Below are positions 44,329 to 57,635 of a stretch of DNA of 64,000 bases, piece after piece; position 1 is the stretch's first letter, and the number at the start of each line of letters is the position of its first letter. Made by a program: the position numbers and the translations under genes. Origin of the DNA: Cyanoderma ruficeps. Its lineage: Eukaryota; Chordata; Aves; Passeriformes; Timaliidae. Location: contig VZDJ01007747.1 in the NCBI GenBank assembly GCA_008694505.1, forward strand, positions 11,800,400 through 11,864,399, written 5' to 3'. Below the pieces are notes generated by a model. It was not told the origin of the DNA. It worked only from the letters and a program-made list of their open reading frames with translations, and did not search any database.

Positions 44329-45406
44329 GTGATATTGTTTCAGCAAACGGTTTCATAAAACTTTAATTAATAAAAGGAGATGGGATGTGACAGTAACTTT
44401 AATCTTGTACAAATCACAGGCCTGTAAATAAGAGGTGAAAACTTAATTTAATAGGTTATCTAAATCTGCAGGGGTGTCAGAGAGAGTTTTTGAGCTTTAG
44501 GTAATAGACCTTCCAGACCTGTGCTGGCTGACCTCAGTAGCACACTTTAGCACAGAGCTAACTTTAAAATGCCCACCTAAGTTAAACTGTCTTGATTACT
44601 CTTTTAACTCCTCATTTACAGTGTCTTGAATTTTTATCACCATTTGAGTCCCATCAGGCATGCTAACAGTATTTATTTCTGTTTTGCTTATGTATTTATT
44701 GTTTGGAAGGGAGGGTAACGAAGAATGATTGGTGGGGTTTTTCCTGTCTACCTGAGTGAGGTCTAATGTGAACACTTAACCCACAGCTGTACTCAGAAGC
44801 ATAAGGTAGCTCAGGTAATCACTCTAAGTCCATGTAAATAAAACTGGTAACTGTTGCCAGTGCGAGCATTCCTAAGTTATCAGTAACTTGAGGAGCTCAG
44901 GTCCTGGCTTGTTGCTGGGGCTAATGCTGAGGTCAGCACAGGCTACAGGACCCAGGAAGTTTCTGAGTCAGAACACGCCAATCTCAGTTGCGGTAACTGT
45001 GCTCTTGCTGATAACCGTGCTTGTTTGGTGACTCCGGTCTTAACATCTGGGACAGCACCACATACATCATTAACTGAATGTGGGATCTGAAGGTAAGTGG
45101 TGTTCATGTTATGCAGCTGATTTATCTCATGCATCCCACCATAACTGTTGCATGTGTGTTTTTGTGTCTACCTATGGGAACTGAAGGGACGAATATGTTT
45201 ATGAATATCCATAAAATATTCAAACCATAATTAATGCTGTTTTTTTAACAGAAATGGTAAAATCAAGTAAAGATTCTGAACTCAGGATTTCTATTTTTAA
45301 ATGGGTTCAGTGCTTTCCTGTTAAAAAATTGGAGTAGTATTTGGAATGATTTAAGAAATAATATCCTGTTTTCATGTAAAGTAAGCATGTAATTCAGGCA
45401 AAAACT
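44329..45406. other. Gene-free intergenic sequence
   Basis: No gene or repeat with clear ends is recognised. Somewhat GC-richer around 44860-45060, without CpG clustering. Confidence 0.45.
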
Positions 45407-45483
45407 ATCATAGAATATACTGGGTTGGAAGGGACCCACAAAGATCATCATCTTGGCCCTTCAAAGGACCATTCCCAAGAGTC
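45407..45483 (-). mobile_element. CR1 LINE 3'-end fragment
   Basis: ATCATAGAATA, GGGTTGGAAGGGACC, CAAAGATCATCATC and CATTCCCAAGAGTC in order match the reverse complement of a CR1 3' end. Only about 75 bases remain. Confidence 0.75.
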
Positions 45484-48400
45484 AAATATTTTTAAATCTG
45501 AACATTAAGTCAGACAGTATGGTAAAGGATCATTCTTTTTTGTTGCTCCAGTTCTAGTGATTACACAAAATTAAAAGTTGACACTTACCAAAGAGAACCT
45601 AAATAAAGCATATAAAGTAGGATACATATTTTCTATTTTGGTGTATTTTACTGAAAAATGTAGACAGACTTGTCTACTATAATATAAACAATTTAGTCTT
45701 TATGCTATATTTTTTCATAGGAGATTGACATTTGCTGCTTTTTCCAGATATCAGTAGCCAATGTTGTCTTGTCAGGAAATGGATTAGCTGTAGTTCTGTA
45801 AGTCATGGCGAAGATAACAACTTTGAATAATGGAGCAATGGTGCAACAAGGTCCTTGTGTTTGAGAAAAGATTAAACACTAAACTTCCCAATAAGCTGAC
45901 AATCAGCCTTTTTTTTTCCCCCATAAAATTTCTCACTTAGAAAAATGAACTTTAGATAAACATGTTAAATTATAAAGCTTTATATAAAAAAACTTAAGCT
46001 CTTAATCTTTAAAATTATAAATCTGCCTGCAATAGAGAGAATATTTCAAAATTATGTGTTTTTAATAGGAGAAATTCAATTTAATATTTATGCACAATAA
46101 TTTTTATTGTTCGTGTGGGCCCTTATTTGTAACATTGAGTCTATGTTGCAGATATAATCCCTCAAATTTAATATTTTCCAATGTCTATGAAAAGATATCC
46201 AAGAATATGATCTTAAAATCTCTATAGAAATTGCTGGGTTACATTTCTTGCATCTCTAAATGTGTGTCTACTCCCTTGCTAGACAAGATTTTCTTGATGT
46301 TAATGAGGAATGCATTATTGCACATGATTCCAGCTCTGTTGGTATTATTATTAGCATGTATGTCGTTTAGTCCTTGTTGTATGTTCAGTTAGGGCTGGTT
46401 TTGTAGCTTTCACTTCCCTTCCTTGTATCTGGCCTACTAATGTTTTCCTTCTTTACCAATTGAAGCTATGCTTTTCTGTTTCAGACCTGCGTCTTCAATT
46501 TAATGTCTGGATTACACATGTGGGGAAAGAGAGAAGAGCAAGCTCATTGTGTTCGCTACCAGTACTAAAGCTGATTTTCCTTTCTGGTTTTATCTTCATA
46601 TATTTGTTTTTTTGTTGCAAAAGAAAAAGATTAACACTGCTCATATTCTAGCAGAAACAGACTTCATTTTGTGATTATGTGGGAAAAAAAAATATCCCAA
46701 GCAGAAGCTTTAGGGAATGTCAGAAATACTGTTTTGACTGTATTATTGTAATGTGGCTTTTAACATGCCTGTTACTCCAAGCCCATGCATTATCTTCTTT
46801 TGAATAGCATTGCCCTTAAGCAATTTTTCTCTCCTTCAGTAAAGAAGAAATTGTTAGTGGTGTTTATTACTGACCTTTCTTTTATGCCTTGAATTTCAGA
46901 AAGAGAGAGCTGTTGTGGTGAGTTTTGTGTTCCAGTGAATCTAGGAAAAAGGGAGGAAATAAATTAACAGGTTCAGTCAAGTACCATGGAAAAAGTGCTG
47001 TTCTTGTTACCTCATTCTATTCTATTGGTAGAGATTCTGTATCAACTGGGATAGCTTTTCAAAAATGACCACCAGGGACATTGTGCAGGCTCTTGCAAAA
47101 TGTGAACAATGAGAGAGGTCACGGTCTAGAAAAGGTAAATCTGGGATATATTCCATGGAAGCTGTAGATAAGCATACTAGTAAAATTGTGACTACATTTG
47201 TATAATTTGCCTCACTGGAGGGAAACATTAGAGACAAAATACACAAACAGTAAATTTGAAGTATGAAAACAATGTTTGCAGAACAGAAACAGGTCAATAG
47301 GAAAGGAACCTGAGTATTTCCAATGTTATTTGGATAGCTGGATGTTAGCTTGAGATTCTGTATAAATCATACAAATACCTTCTTGTCTTCTGTTTTCTGT
47401 TTGAAACCTGGATTCTTCAAAGCAAAACGTAATGTCTCTGATAGTTTCTAAAGAGGCCATTTTGCCTCTGGGCGGTGAGATACTGTACATCCAGTATCTC
47501 ACTTCTGCATAGGGAGAATCAACTTAGAACTCATTGCAAAGTTAGATTTGTCATATATCTTGTTTAATGTTTGTCAGTATTGAACTATTTCAGCAAATTG
47601 TTTTTTCACTCAGTATTTTCAGTAAATATTTTTTCAGCATTTCTGATCTTAACAGCCTGAATATTATCACTCAAAATGATCATATCACAAGATAACCACC
47701 CCTTCATGAACATTTACAAGTAGATTTGGATTTGATATTTCTAGTTTATAACTGTAGGAGCAGTAAACATTAAATCTTTGTCCTAACAGCCTCTTTTAAG
47801 TTTTCTTCAGCTTTTTGTTGCCTGACCCTTAACAAAATGTCATTATAGAAATTTCAGAGAATTATTTGAAAGAAAAATTCCCCCAATTCAGGAATGTCTA
47901 CAATCATCAGAACCTCTTTGAAATTACAGACTTCTATATCCATATATTTCTCTTTCTTTACTTGTTCCTCCTGATATATCCCAGCAAAACAGTTTTGTCT
48001 TTTCCCTTTCTTTTTTACCTTCCTTAGGTCAAACATTGGGTTCTTTTTGGCATGTTAGGTCTATATGAAATGTGATCTGTAATGGAGAAAATTGGAAGCA
48101 TAATATTAAAAAGAAGTTCTCTCCTAAAAAATCCCATTCAAATGAAGATGTTGAAGAAAGGTTCAGCTTCACCTTTTGAGTCCTTTGAGGATATTGTATG
48201 CCTAATGTTTATATGATTTGAAGAAAATTAGACATTTGTCATAGAAAAAATTGATGGATTCTAGAGAATGAGCATAGCTATCACATAATTGCAGCATAAC
48301 TTTAAGCTGAGTGCAGCATCCTTCAAAGGGAATTGAATTTCATACTGTCAGTAGTGTAACATAACTTATTACTTGCTACTTAATAACAACTTTAGCTTGG

Positions 48401-50021
48401 AGGTAATGATTTTACATTTAGACTCCCATTAAAAAGATAAACACCTTAAACTGACCACTCAGCTCACTTAACCATAGTGTCTATTTAGTATGAAAGACTT
48501 CATGATTTTTGTTCCCCTTTCTTTGGGTTTCGGAGGCCCTTTCTGGTAGTAGGCTTTAACAACTTGTCTGCCTGAGACCTTAGGGCCACACAGAAACATC
48601 AGATGAAATTGAGGAAGATTCAAAACTCCTTACATAGCTAAAATTGCATCAGATGACCTGTGAGCAACAGGTACCACTGCAAATTCAAGTTAATGTTAAG
48701 ATTCCTGTCAGCAAAGGCAATCATTTAAGCCCTTTCTTGCAAAGCAACCAAATAAAGTATTACTCAAACATCTGTCAGCAGAGACTTGAGGTCTAACCCT
48801 CAGCTAAGCTAAAAACCCGTAATGAGGGACACCTGGTCCAAACTGCTTTTGCTTAGACAAAGCTTCAGCACTTTTTTGATATATTGGTAGGCCACATTTG
48901 TGACAATATAACTTTCTAGAAATAATCTGTCCAACCTAATTTATGCAGTCTGATTAAGTCTTCTTCATTAAGCCTTGCTATTTATCTTCACATTATAAAA
49001 ATTTTGTGCATCTGAATGTATTGTGTCTTTCTTTAAAACTGTTCAAATTTAAAGTGCTAGTTTTCACTTGTAAAGCAATTAAGTATTTAATAATTCTGAG
49101 ATAAATAGAAGCCTTCTGATCTCCTTTCCCTATCCATGTACTGTAGCAAGCCAGCAGAACCCACTTCCTTCCTTTTCTAAAATGGTCAATATTCCACTAT
49201 TTGTCCATTATATTCCCTCTGACTTCTTCCTCTGCCTTAATGTTCATGTGTGCTAATTCAATCTTTTGTCACAGGTTGGGTTCATTTCCTTTACATTGCC
49301 CATGTTTTTAGGTGCTCAGATGCTTCTAGAAGTTTTTCAAAGCTCAGGTCTGTCTGCAGGCTGAGAGCTAAGAAATAAGCCTTCACATTGCATTTCCAAA
49401 TAGAGCAAAAGGGTTGAAGGGCTGTTTTTAACAAAGCAGTGGATAATCATTGTCACCTCAACAGAGAGTCTAACTGCTGCTCTTGACTTGAGAAGGAATA
49501 GTTCATTTAATTGGAAAAAGCATAAGACGGGCCAATAACTTGTTTACAGAGCATGATGGATGTCACCTTATAATTACCAATATTCTACTGATAGTAATCT
49601 GAATCTTAGAGTTGTCTTGGGAAATAAAAATATTGGAGTCCCAAAGAAAACATGATCTTTGTCTAATTTTTTTTCTTCTTCTATTAAATGGTGCTATTGT
49701 TAAAAAGCTTTAAAGTAAATACCTAGTTGTTAAAACTATTGCTGAACCTGAAGACATTTTACACTGTTGTTCATTATGTTATTCAAATTTGAATTCTATT
49801 GATTTCTTATATTGCATAAAACCTCTTGTTTTCTCTTGTAGCCTTTTTGTAAGGATCCTTGCTTCTTTGTTTCAAGCACTATCTAGAGAACACTAACTTG
49901 AGAACAACTTAAATTGCCAATTGCTTAAGGAATGGATCTCTCTTGTGATATCACAAGGCAGGATATTTTTTTGAAAAGTGAGTATATACAATAAGAATCC
50001 TTAATTTCTCAACCATGTAGA
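45484..50021. other. Gene-free intergenic sequence
   Basis: AT-rich. No coding exon is recognised. A 10-base-arm inverted repeat lies at 47475-47502. Otherwise nothing with a defined structure is seen. Confidence 0.45.
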
Positions 50022-50640
50022 TAGAAGTCTTGAGGAACCTTAAAGATCATCTAGATCCAGCTCACCTGCCACAGACAGGGACACCTTCCACTAACCAGGA
50101 TGCTCAAAGCCCCGTTCCAGCCCGACCTTCCATGGACAGGGCATCCACAGCTACTCTGGGAAACTTGTGCCCCTGTCTTACCACCCTGAGTGTGAAGAAA
50201 TTTTTCCTAATATCTAATCTAAACCTGCTCTTTTTGAATTTGAAGCCATTCCACCTCGTTCTGTCACTCACTACAAGCCCTTGTCACAAGTCTCTCTCCA
50301 GCTCTCTTGCAGGCCCCCTTGAAGTACTGGAAGGGTGCTCTAAGGTCTCCTCAGAGCCTCCACTTCTCCCCCTGTCTCCATGGGAGAAGTGCTCCAGCCC
50401 ACTGAGCAGCCTTGTAATCTCCACTGTACTTGCTCCAACAGGTCTATGTCCTTATTTTGGGACCCCAGAGCTGCATGCAGCATTCTAGGTGGGGTGTCAC
50501 CGTAGTAGAGCAAGGAGCACAATTCGCTCGCTGGTCACAGTGTTTTTGGTGCAGCCCAGGGTGTGCTTGGCTTTCTGGACTGCAAGTGCACATGTGTGGG
50601 TCATGTTGAGCTTCTTGTCAACCAGAGAAAGAATTCTGTG
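50022..50640 (-). mobile_element. CR1 LINE, 3' part, minus orientation
   Basis: About 620 bases with the CR1 3' end at the left (CTTAAAGATCATCTAGATCC). The antisense CR1 body follows: GGGACACCTTCCACTA, GACAGGGCATCCACAG, TGTGAAGAAATTTTTCCTAA, and a right end near GAGCTTCTTGTCAACCAG. Compared with its AT-rich flanks it is GC-rich. The 152-codon plus-strand frame at 50030-50488 is antisense to the element and not a gene. Confidence 0.85.
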
Positions 50641-53529
50641 ATCAGGTAGGTCTTGGCAAACAGTTCATCAGCATTATTCAGGCAGTCTAACCCAGCACCG
50701 TGTCTGTAGAGCATTTAAGTTAAATTTCCTTCTAATTAAGTAAACCTGAAGTATATCAGGGAAGGTTTACCTTCCTGGAATTGAAACATAGAACATAATG
50801 TAAGTGACTGAATTGCTCACTAATTGAAGCAATCAGTCAAGATAATGAGGGAGGATTTTCTAGTGAGTGGTAGTGGCAGTTGGGGGATAGGGGAGACATT
50901 CAGAAATTCCTTGAAAGTAGAAACATGATTAGTGGGTACAGACTCAAAAGGACTCGTGTTAGAGTTGGCAGTGAAGAAGTTGTGCACTCTGCACTCAGGA
51001 ATGATATTTGAAAAGGTTGTTGCTTATGTTTGTTGTACTAAACTGTTTTATTCTCTGAATAAGTAAGTTTTTCCTGATAGATGGCAACTATAGAATAACT
51101 ACTGGCTTAAAATGGAACAGTAACTGCAATTCTAATTTAAATTGAATTGTTACTTAGAGGTGGAAATTTTACTTGCTTGCTGTAGTTCTTACAAGTAAGT
51201 ATGTGATCTGGATGGTGTTCAGCACTCATTAATCATGTTTGCATACCCATTTTACAGCTGAATTTTCAAATCTGGTATTAAAGTTCATTTAACATGCCTT
51301 CCAGAAAGTAAATATGTCAGTAAGTTTTGGTTTATTTCACATACTCATTCTTCAGGTAGTTTAACTTAGTACAAATCTATACTGCATTCAAACTTTATTC
51401 AGAGTTGGTCAAGACTAATTTCATTTCAGATTATGGAGTTATTCAGGAACACCTGGAGCAAAGATTTATATCTTTACCTTAATTTTGAAAGTACTGTGTT
51501 TTTATAGCTCTTTAGAGGAAAGGCAGGAACTGCATTAACACTTGTTAGAGCAACACTTAATGCAATGCTGACTAGAACTTAATGCCCTCAAATATTAATG
51601 TTAAAATGTCCAAAACAAAAAAAAAGGGGGGGGGGGGNAGTTTTAAATATTTCTTCTTGGGAAATTACTTATTCTCCTTTAGTTAAAAAGTAGTCAAGTT
51701 TTAAAGCATCTGAGAGACATAGCAATGTGAACAAGATTTCCTTCTTTATTTGCTGCTGATCTGGTATGAAAAGTAAAGACCTCACATACCCATAGTAGTT
51801 ATTTCACTGGAATAAGTATGTGAATATTTTAAAGCCTGACAGGTTATATACACTAGTCACAGACTGATTTATTTCTCAATTGAAATATCTCATTGAAAAT
51901 TATCCTTTGGCTAGCTTTTTCTTGTGCCAGAAAGATTCAGACCTACTATGTTGGAAATCTAGATTTCAAGTTGCAAGAATTTGAAAACATCTAGCTTTGA
52001 GTGCTTCTGTATAGTTATGCTGTATCATTTAGAAAAATTGTGTCTTCATAAAGTCATACACATATTTAAATCCTTCCTTAGAGATGATGAAAATTACAGT
52101 GTTTAGCCTCAGGTCCCATAATCTACACTGTGTAATTCTTTTGCTTAAAGTAGAAAGTGGAATGCTACAAATTATAGAAGTTCTGGCAGGTTTTATCACT
52201 CCAACCTGCTTTTCCAAACCGTTAAATAATGAAATGACACCATCTTTTGCTTTCTTTAGAGAATTTCAATGAGCTGGAATTGTTGCTCATCACTGAGAGC
52301 ACTTCATTCAATATCATTTCACTTGAGTCAGGGTGATAAATCATACTCTTCAATTTCTCTCAAGAATATAAAACCATTCCAACACTACATCTGTTAAGAA
52401 TATAATGCTTGTCTCTCTATGCAGCAGAATGTAAATTTAATCACAACAGGACCATTTAGAGGCATCCATTCATGTATTTGAATATTTTGACTAAGCAAGA
52501 TGAGTTATTTCTGAATAAGAAACAATTATGTCTTGGGATAATCTCTTCTATTCAAGATCTTTTCTCTATGAAAAGAGGTTTTGAGATATACTTGTTTTAA
52601 AATACCTTCAGGAACTTGAAAGCAACAAGTGTTTCCAGTGTTTCTGCAGCTGTGTAAAATGCTTTGCATATCAAAATGAAGATGATGAATTACCGTTACA
52701 TAAAAGGGGCAAGAAAATTCTATTAAGACAGTCAGCAAAAGTTGGTTTTGTAACTTCCTTGAAAATTATAGAACTTCTCCTGTTAAAAGTCGCCACAAAA
52801 TAATTAAAATTATGTATTTGAATTTTCATTTATTTTTCTGAGAGTGCTGTGATTCATTATTTTTGTCTGCCCCAATAAATATGTTCTGGAGAAAACCAAA
52901 TTTTTTCAGGTATTAGGGTGACCTGACAAAAGTTGAAAAATCCTATCTAAACAGACTATATGCTCTTCTTTTCTTGCCAAAATTACCATGACTCATTTGT
53001 ACATTATCTTGTCTCCTCACCCTGTATTCTTTCTGCCCCTATCTTAGTTTGTGCTCTGGACAGATTCTACTCCTTTGCAGCCAGTGTGACCCTATGGTGT
53101 ATAGTCTGCATACTCTGATTTGGGTTAGACCAAATCTATCCAAATAGACTGAATACCTGCCAGTAGTTTGAATGTTTTAGCTCCCCCACATGCAGCAGCT
53201 GGCAAACTGTTGTTTTCATTAAATCTGACCCATTTATGTTTCAGAGGTATCTGTAAATTTGCCAAATAAGTGACAAAAAAAAAAAGAAAAAAAAATCTAG
53301 TTCTACTTGTGAGGCTGGCATGCAGTTAGTACAAAATTTATTTGATAATATACCTTATAATGTTATAATTGTTTGTACTTATAATTTTACACTGTGACTG
53401 TAGTTTGAACAAAATTATGATCAACTTAAATATGGATAAAGCTGTCTCTCAAGAGCCACCAAAATTCTTAAGAAATATTAAAATGTAAATTCATATAATC
53501 TAGAGCTCCATAAACTTGAATATCTCTTT
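50641..53529. other. Gene-free intergenic sequence
   Basis: AT-rich. An A-run/G-run junction with one ambiguous base is at about 51617-51638. No gene or dated repeat is recognised. Confidence 0.45.
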
Positions 53530-54675
53530 TTGTCCAATTCTAAGCAGTACCGAGAAGCTTTTCACCTGGTCATTATCTGAAACCAACCAGCTGGTTTACA
53601 CATATTTCCTCGGGAACTGGTCTGCTAGATGCCCTTGGAACCCACTTACTGCACTGATCACGCAAGACTGGTGGCAGGATTACATGGGGGAAAGGCTGTG
53701 GATATTGTCTGCTTGGACTTCAGCGAAGTCTTTGATACTATCTTCCTCAGCATTCTCCTGGGGAAAAGCTAGCATCCCGCAGATTGGACAGATGCACAGT
53801 TCACTAGGTTAAAAACTGGCTGGATGATCAGGAGCAGAGAGTGGTGGTGAATGGTGCTACATCCAGTTTTCAGCCAGTCACTAGTGGTGTCCCCCTGTGA
53901 GGCCTGTCCTGTTTACTATCTATCTGGATGAGGAGATTGGGTGATTTGTGAGGGAATATTGATCTGCTGGGGGGCAGGCAGGTTATACAGAGGGATCTGA
54001 ACAGACTGGGTCATGGGCCAAGGCCAGTTGGTGTTTGAAATTCAACAAGATCAAGTGCCAGGTGATGCCAAGCAGGCCAATATTATCCTGCCCTGAATCA
54101 GCAATGGTGTGACCACTGGGACCAGGGCAGGGATTGTCCCTCTGTATGGGGGAGGACTGGTGAGGCTGCACCTCACCTACTGTGTCCAGTTCTTGTCCCT
54201 CACAACACAAGGGCCATTGAGGGGCTGGAGTGAGTCCAGAGGAGGGCAACGGAGCTGGTAATGGGTCTGGGGCACAAGTCTTGTAAGGAGTGGCTGAGGG
54301 AGCTGGCATAGTTTAGTCTGGAGAAAAGGAAGCTCAGCTCTGGGGAGACATTATTGTTCTCTACAACTGCCTGAAAGGAGGGTGTAGCCAGGTGGGAGCT
54401 GCCCTCTTTTCCCAAGCAAAAAGTGACAGGACAAGAGGAAATGAACTCAAGCTGCATAAACAGAGATTAATGTGAGGCATCAGAAGAAATTTTTTTTGGA
54501 AAAGTTTGTTAAATGTTGGTCCACTTAACACCACCAGGGAGGTGGCTAATGTTCAAGAAGTAACTGGATGTGGCACTCAGTGGTCTGGTCTAGTTGACAA
54601 GGTGGTGATTGGTCAAAGCTTAAACTTGATGATCCTGGAGGGAGTTTATAACTTAAATGATTCTGATTCTGTGAC
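53530..54675 (+). mobile_element. CR1 LINE, reverse transcriptase end and 3' tail, plus orientation
   Basis: The nucleotide sequence carries the CR1 reverse-transcriptase segment GGGAAAGGCTGTGGATATTG then CTTGGACTTCAGC (translating ..VDIVCLDFS..). It continues with the thumb/tail region (AACTGGCTGGATGATCAGG, GTGGTGTCCCCCTGTGAGGC) and ends near AATGATTCTGATTCTGTG, the usual CR1 end. Frameshifts and stops break the coding region, so it is a dead 5'-truncated copy. The frames at 53516-53812 and 54506-54997 are shadows across it. Confidence 0.85.
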
Positions 54676-56903
54676 TTGCCTTTTGTGTTATGGCTTAGGA
54701 CATGTAGTAGTTCTCTCAGCAAATGAGAATGTAAATATGTGTCTACTTTCGGGAATTGTCTTAATTACCAGTCTACAGAATAGTTCTTATAAGAAATGTG
54801 TTTTGGTGGGGTTTTTTTTGCCTTACAAAACTTTTCCCTTCTTCTTGCGTTATATGTATAGCTACAAGGTAAGCAGTCTTGGGAAAAGCAAATGGAATGT
54901 AAACTGTCTCTCTGGGAGCTTCCTGATGACTAGACCAGAATTTGATGGATTTTTTTGTCATTGTGGCCCAGACAATTTCCTCTGGATTACTTTATAGATG
55001 TCATCACTACATGTGTTTTAAGAGAAAACTATCTACTTTCCAATAATAAGTAGGTGCTTGTAACTTAGAGAGTGGTTTCTTCTGTGATCACAAGTAGAGA
55101 GAGGTATTTAACTGTAGGTAAAACACCTAAGCACCAAAGATTTTTTTCCTTTTTTTTGCAAGAGTTTTCTGTAATTGGTTTATTTCAGGGAGCAGCTTAA
55201 AGGAAGCAAGGAATGGCTGGGGTCAGAGAGGAAATGCTTGGGAGCATCTTAAACTGGCTTTACTGTCTGAAAACAAGACAATGAATCATGTATCCACACT
55301 CTAATACAGATGTTTGTATTCCTTTGAGGGAGGAGCTGGTCGAGTGCTTAAATGGTTCTGGAGCACCTCAAAACTTTTTAGAAGTGAAATAACAATTTAT
55401 CGGACTGTGGAGTGCTTCATAGTCTCTATCAGAATTATGTACTCTCAGCACTACAGAAAAAAAATTGAATCATTATTATTTGATACCTTTTCATATATTC
55501 CCANGAAAAAATATTGTAGGATAGACAAAAATGAGATAAAAAACCCCAAACAAACAAGCAAACAAACAACCTCTACAAAACCCAATTCACATACAACCCA
55601 ACAGATAAGAAGTACTTTGGATAAAAGTCTGTGGGTTACTTTTTTTCTTTTTTTTCCCTTTTCCCTCCAAGAACAGTTTTAAAACAAAAGCATAAATTCA
55701 TCATCCTTGGCCAAAGAGTTCATATTTAGGGAAGACATTTTGTGGGAAATGAACTCTTCTCCCTGCCACTATACACTTAGATCTCAAATGCTTTCCTGAA
55801 TTGGGACCTCTGTCAACACATAAATACAGAGGAAAATGGGCAAGATTATCAAGTAGGTTGTAAATAATTCCTTAAAGGAGAAGGATGGGAAAACGGGAAA
55901 AATTACTTAAGGAATATCATTTTATGATAGCTGCTTGCAGGTGGTAAGTGTGTATATTTGCTGTTCTTCTTCTTGAGCAGTTCTTGCTGAGAGAGATTAT
56001 ATGTATCAACTACTTTCCCTGATTTAAAGTTAAACTGTTTTACTGATTTTGTCTCCATTCAAATGGTACAGACAATTAAAATGAGGAGGCCTTTATTTGC
56101 AAAGACCACACTTTGTTCTGCTTTTCTCTAAAGTGTTTCATATTTTCTTTCTAATGTCTTTTTTTCAGTTGTCTTTTGAACACATGCTCACCTGCTTTAG
56201 AGGATCCAAAGCTACTAATAAAAACACCCCATAATATATAACAGATGCAGAAGTGAATATAAGTGGAAACAGTTAAATAAGGGGAGCAGACCCAGAGCTG
56301 TCATCAAGCTTTTCACAGTCACTAGATTTTTTTTCACCTGCTCATGCAGTGCTTGCTCAAGACCTGTTGGCAATGACCGTGTTTCATCTCTCACCATTTT
56401 TTCCCCTTCCACCTCACAGGCTTTTTCTGAGAGTTTGTGAGTATATTAAATTCATCTTTAAATCCTGCTAAACAATGTAAAGTGGTTGTCATTAAAAAGA
56501 CAAATTTATGTGCTGCCAATATTTTAACTAGGATCTCCTTCTAAAATTTGTCCTCGGAGACTTTCTGGAATCCTTCCAGCTTGTGAGAAACTGGTGTGGA
56601 AGGGTGTATGTCAGCTTGGTGGGGAGACCATTGGAGGGCTAGGACATCTTATGATTATTTTTCTTTATAAACAAAATGCATTTTGGGAAAAATATGGAAA
56701 TGCCATTTGACAACATTTTATGCAGTACTTTGAATCTGTGGCCTAGTCATGGTAGACATTCAAGACCTATTGAAAATACTATGGTTCTGTGTGTAAACTT
56801 GAAAGCAAAAGAAAATTTATCTTTCTTCAAATATATTTTTGAAAGCAATTGATGTTTGCTGTTCTCTATCCACAGATGAAAGGTGTGTTTACAGATTTTT
56901 TTT

Positions 56904-57635
56904 CTAGATATGTGAAGAAAATTTTGGGCAAGATGGCTTTAAACAAGATGCAGAGAAGCTTTGATTTGGATAAAAAATTAAGTATTGCAGAAATTGTAAT
57001 TTCATGTGCATTCCTTTCCTTCCAGGAGTGTTTCCAGATTCTATTAAACACACCAGGCTTTTTTGTCTTACGTTCTTTGTGGATACAAAACCCCCTAAAA
57101 ACAACAACCAACCAACCAACCAACAACAACAAAAAGTAGAGGCCATTAAAACAAGCTTAGAACCTAACAGCTGATAGGTAATAATAAAATCAGTCACATT
57201 TTTCATTGTGAATTTTATCCCTATTTGTTGGTTGTAGTAATGTAGTTGGACAGTAAACTTAGGGAAGAGGGACCTTCTTGGTGGCACACCAACATAATTC
57301 TGTTGGGAACTTATCAATATGGTTTCATTTAAGTTCTGCTTACATGTCCTACCGCACTTGTCAATACCATGCTGGGGTGTGAAATAAGCGATAGACACAA
57401 ATATCTTTTTACAGGACATGTGGTCTGACTGTCTCTGTTGGCAGCACAGAGAACACATCCCCAGTTCCCTACCAGAGAGTACAGAGGAAAATAGTTTTGA
57501 TCTCCTTCCCTTTCTCTGTCCTGTTTCCATTATCCCAAGTGAAATGAAATGCAGTGCTCCTAACAAAAAGTTATAGATTTTTTTCCTAGATAAATTAAGC
57601 AATAGCATTTCTGCAATGGATTGGTGCACGTTCAA
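56904..57635 (-). other. 243-codon open frame of unknown status
   Basis: An uninterrupted ATG-to-stop frame of 243 codons in AT-rich DNA, where stops should fall about every 15-20 codons. The translation is rich in Cys, Lys and Ser, includes a hydrophobic stretch produced by the (CCAA)n microsatellite, and resembles no family I know. There is no CpG promoter. It could be chance, part of an old transposon, or a lineage-specific transcript. I do not call it a gene. Confidence 0.2.
57101..57134. repeat. (CCAA)n / (CAA)n microsatellite
   Basis: ACAACAACCAACCAACCAAC followed by CAACAACAAC. A simple tetranucleotide/trinucleotide repeat. Confidence 0.9.

Noticed and set aside
50030..50488. 152-codon plus-strand frame
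   Set aside because: It lies antisense to a CR1 LINE copy. The openness comes from the GC-rich element.
54506..54997. 163-codon plus-strand frame
   Set aside because: It starts in the non-coding CR1 tail and runs into unrelated AT-rich sequence. No family resemblance.
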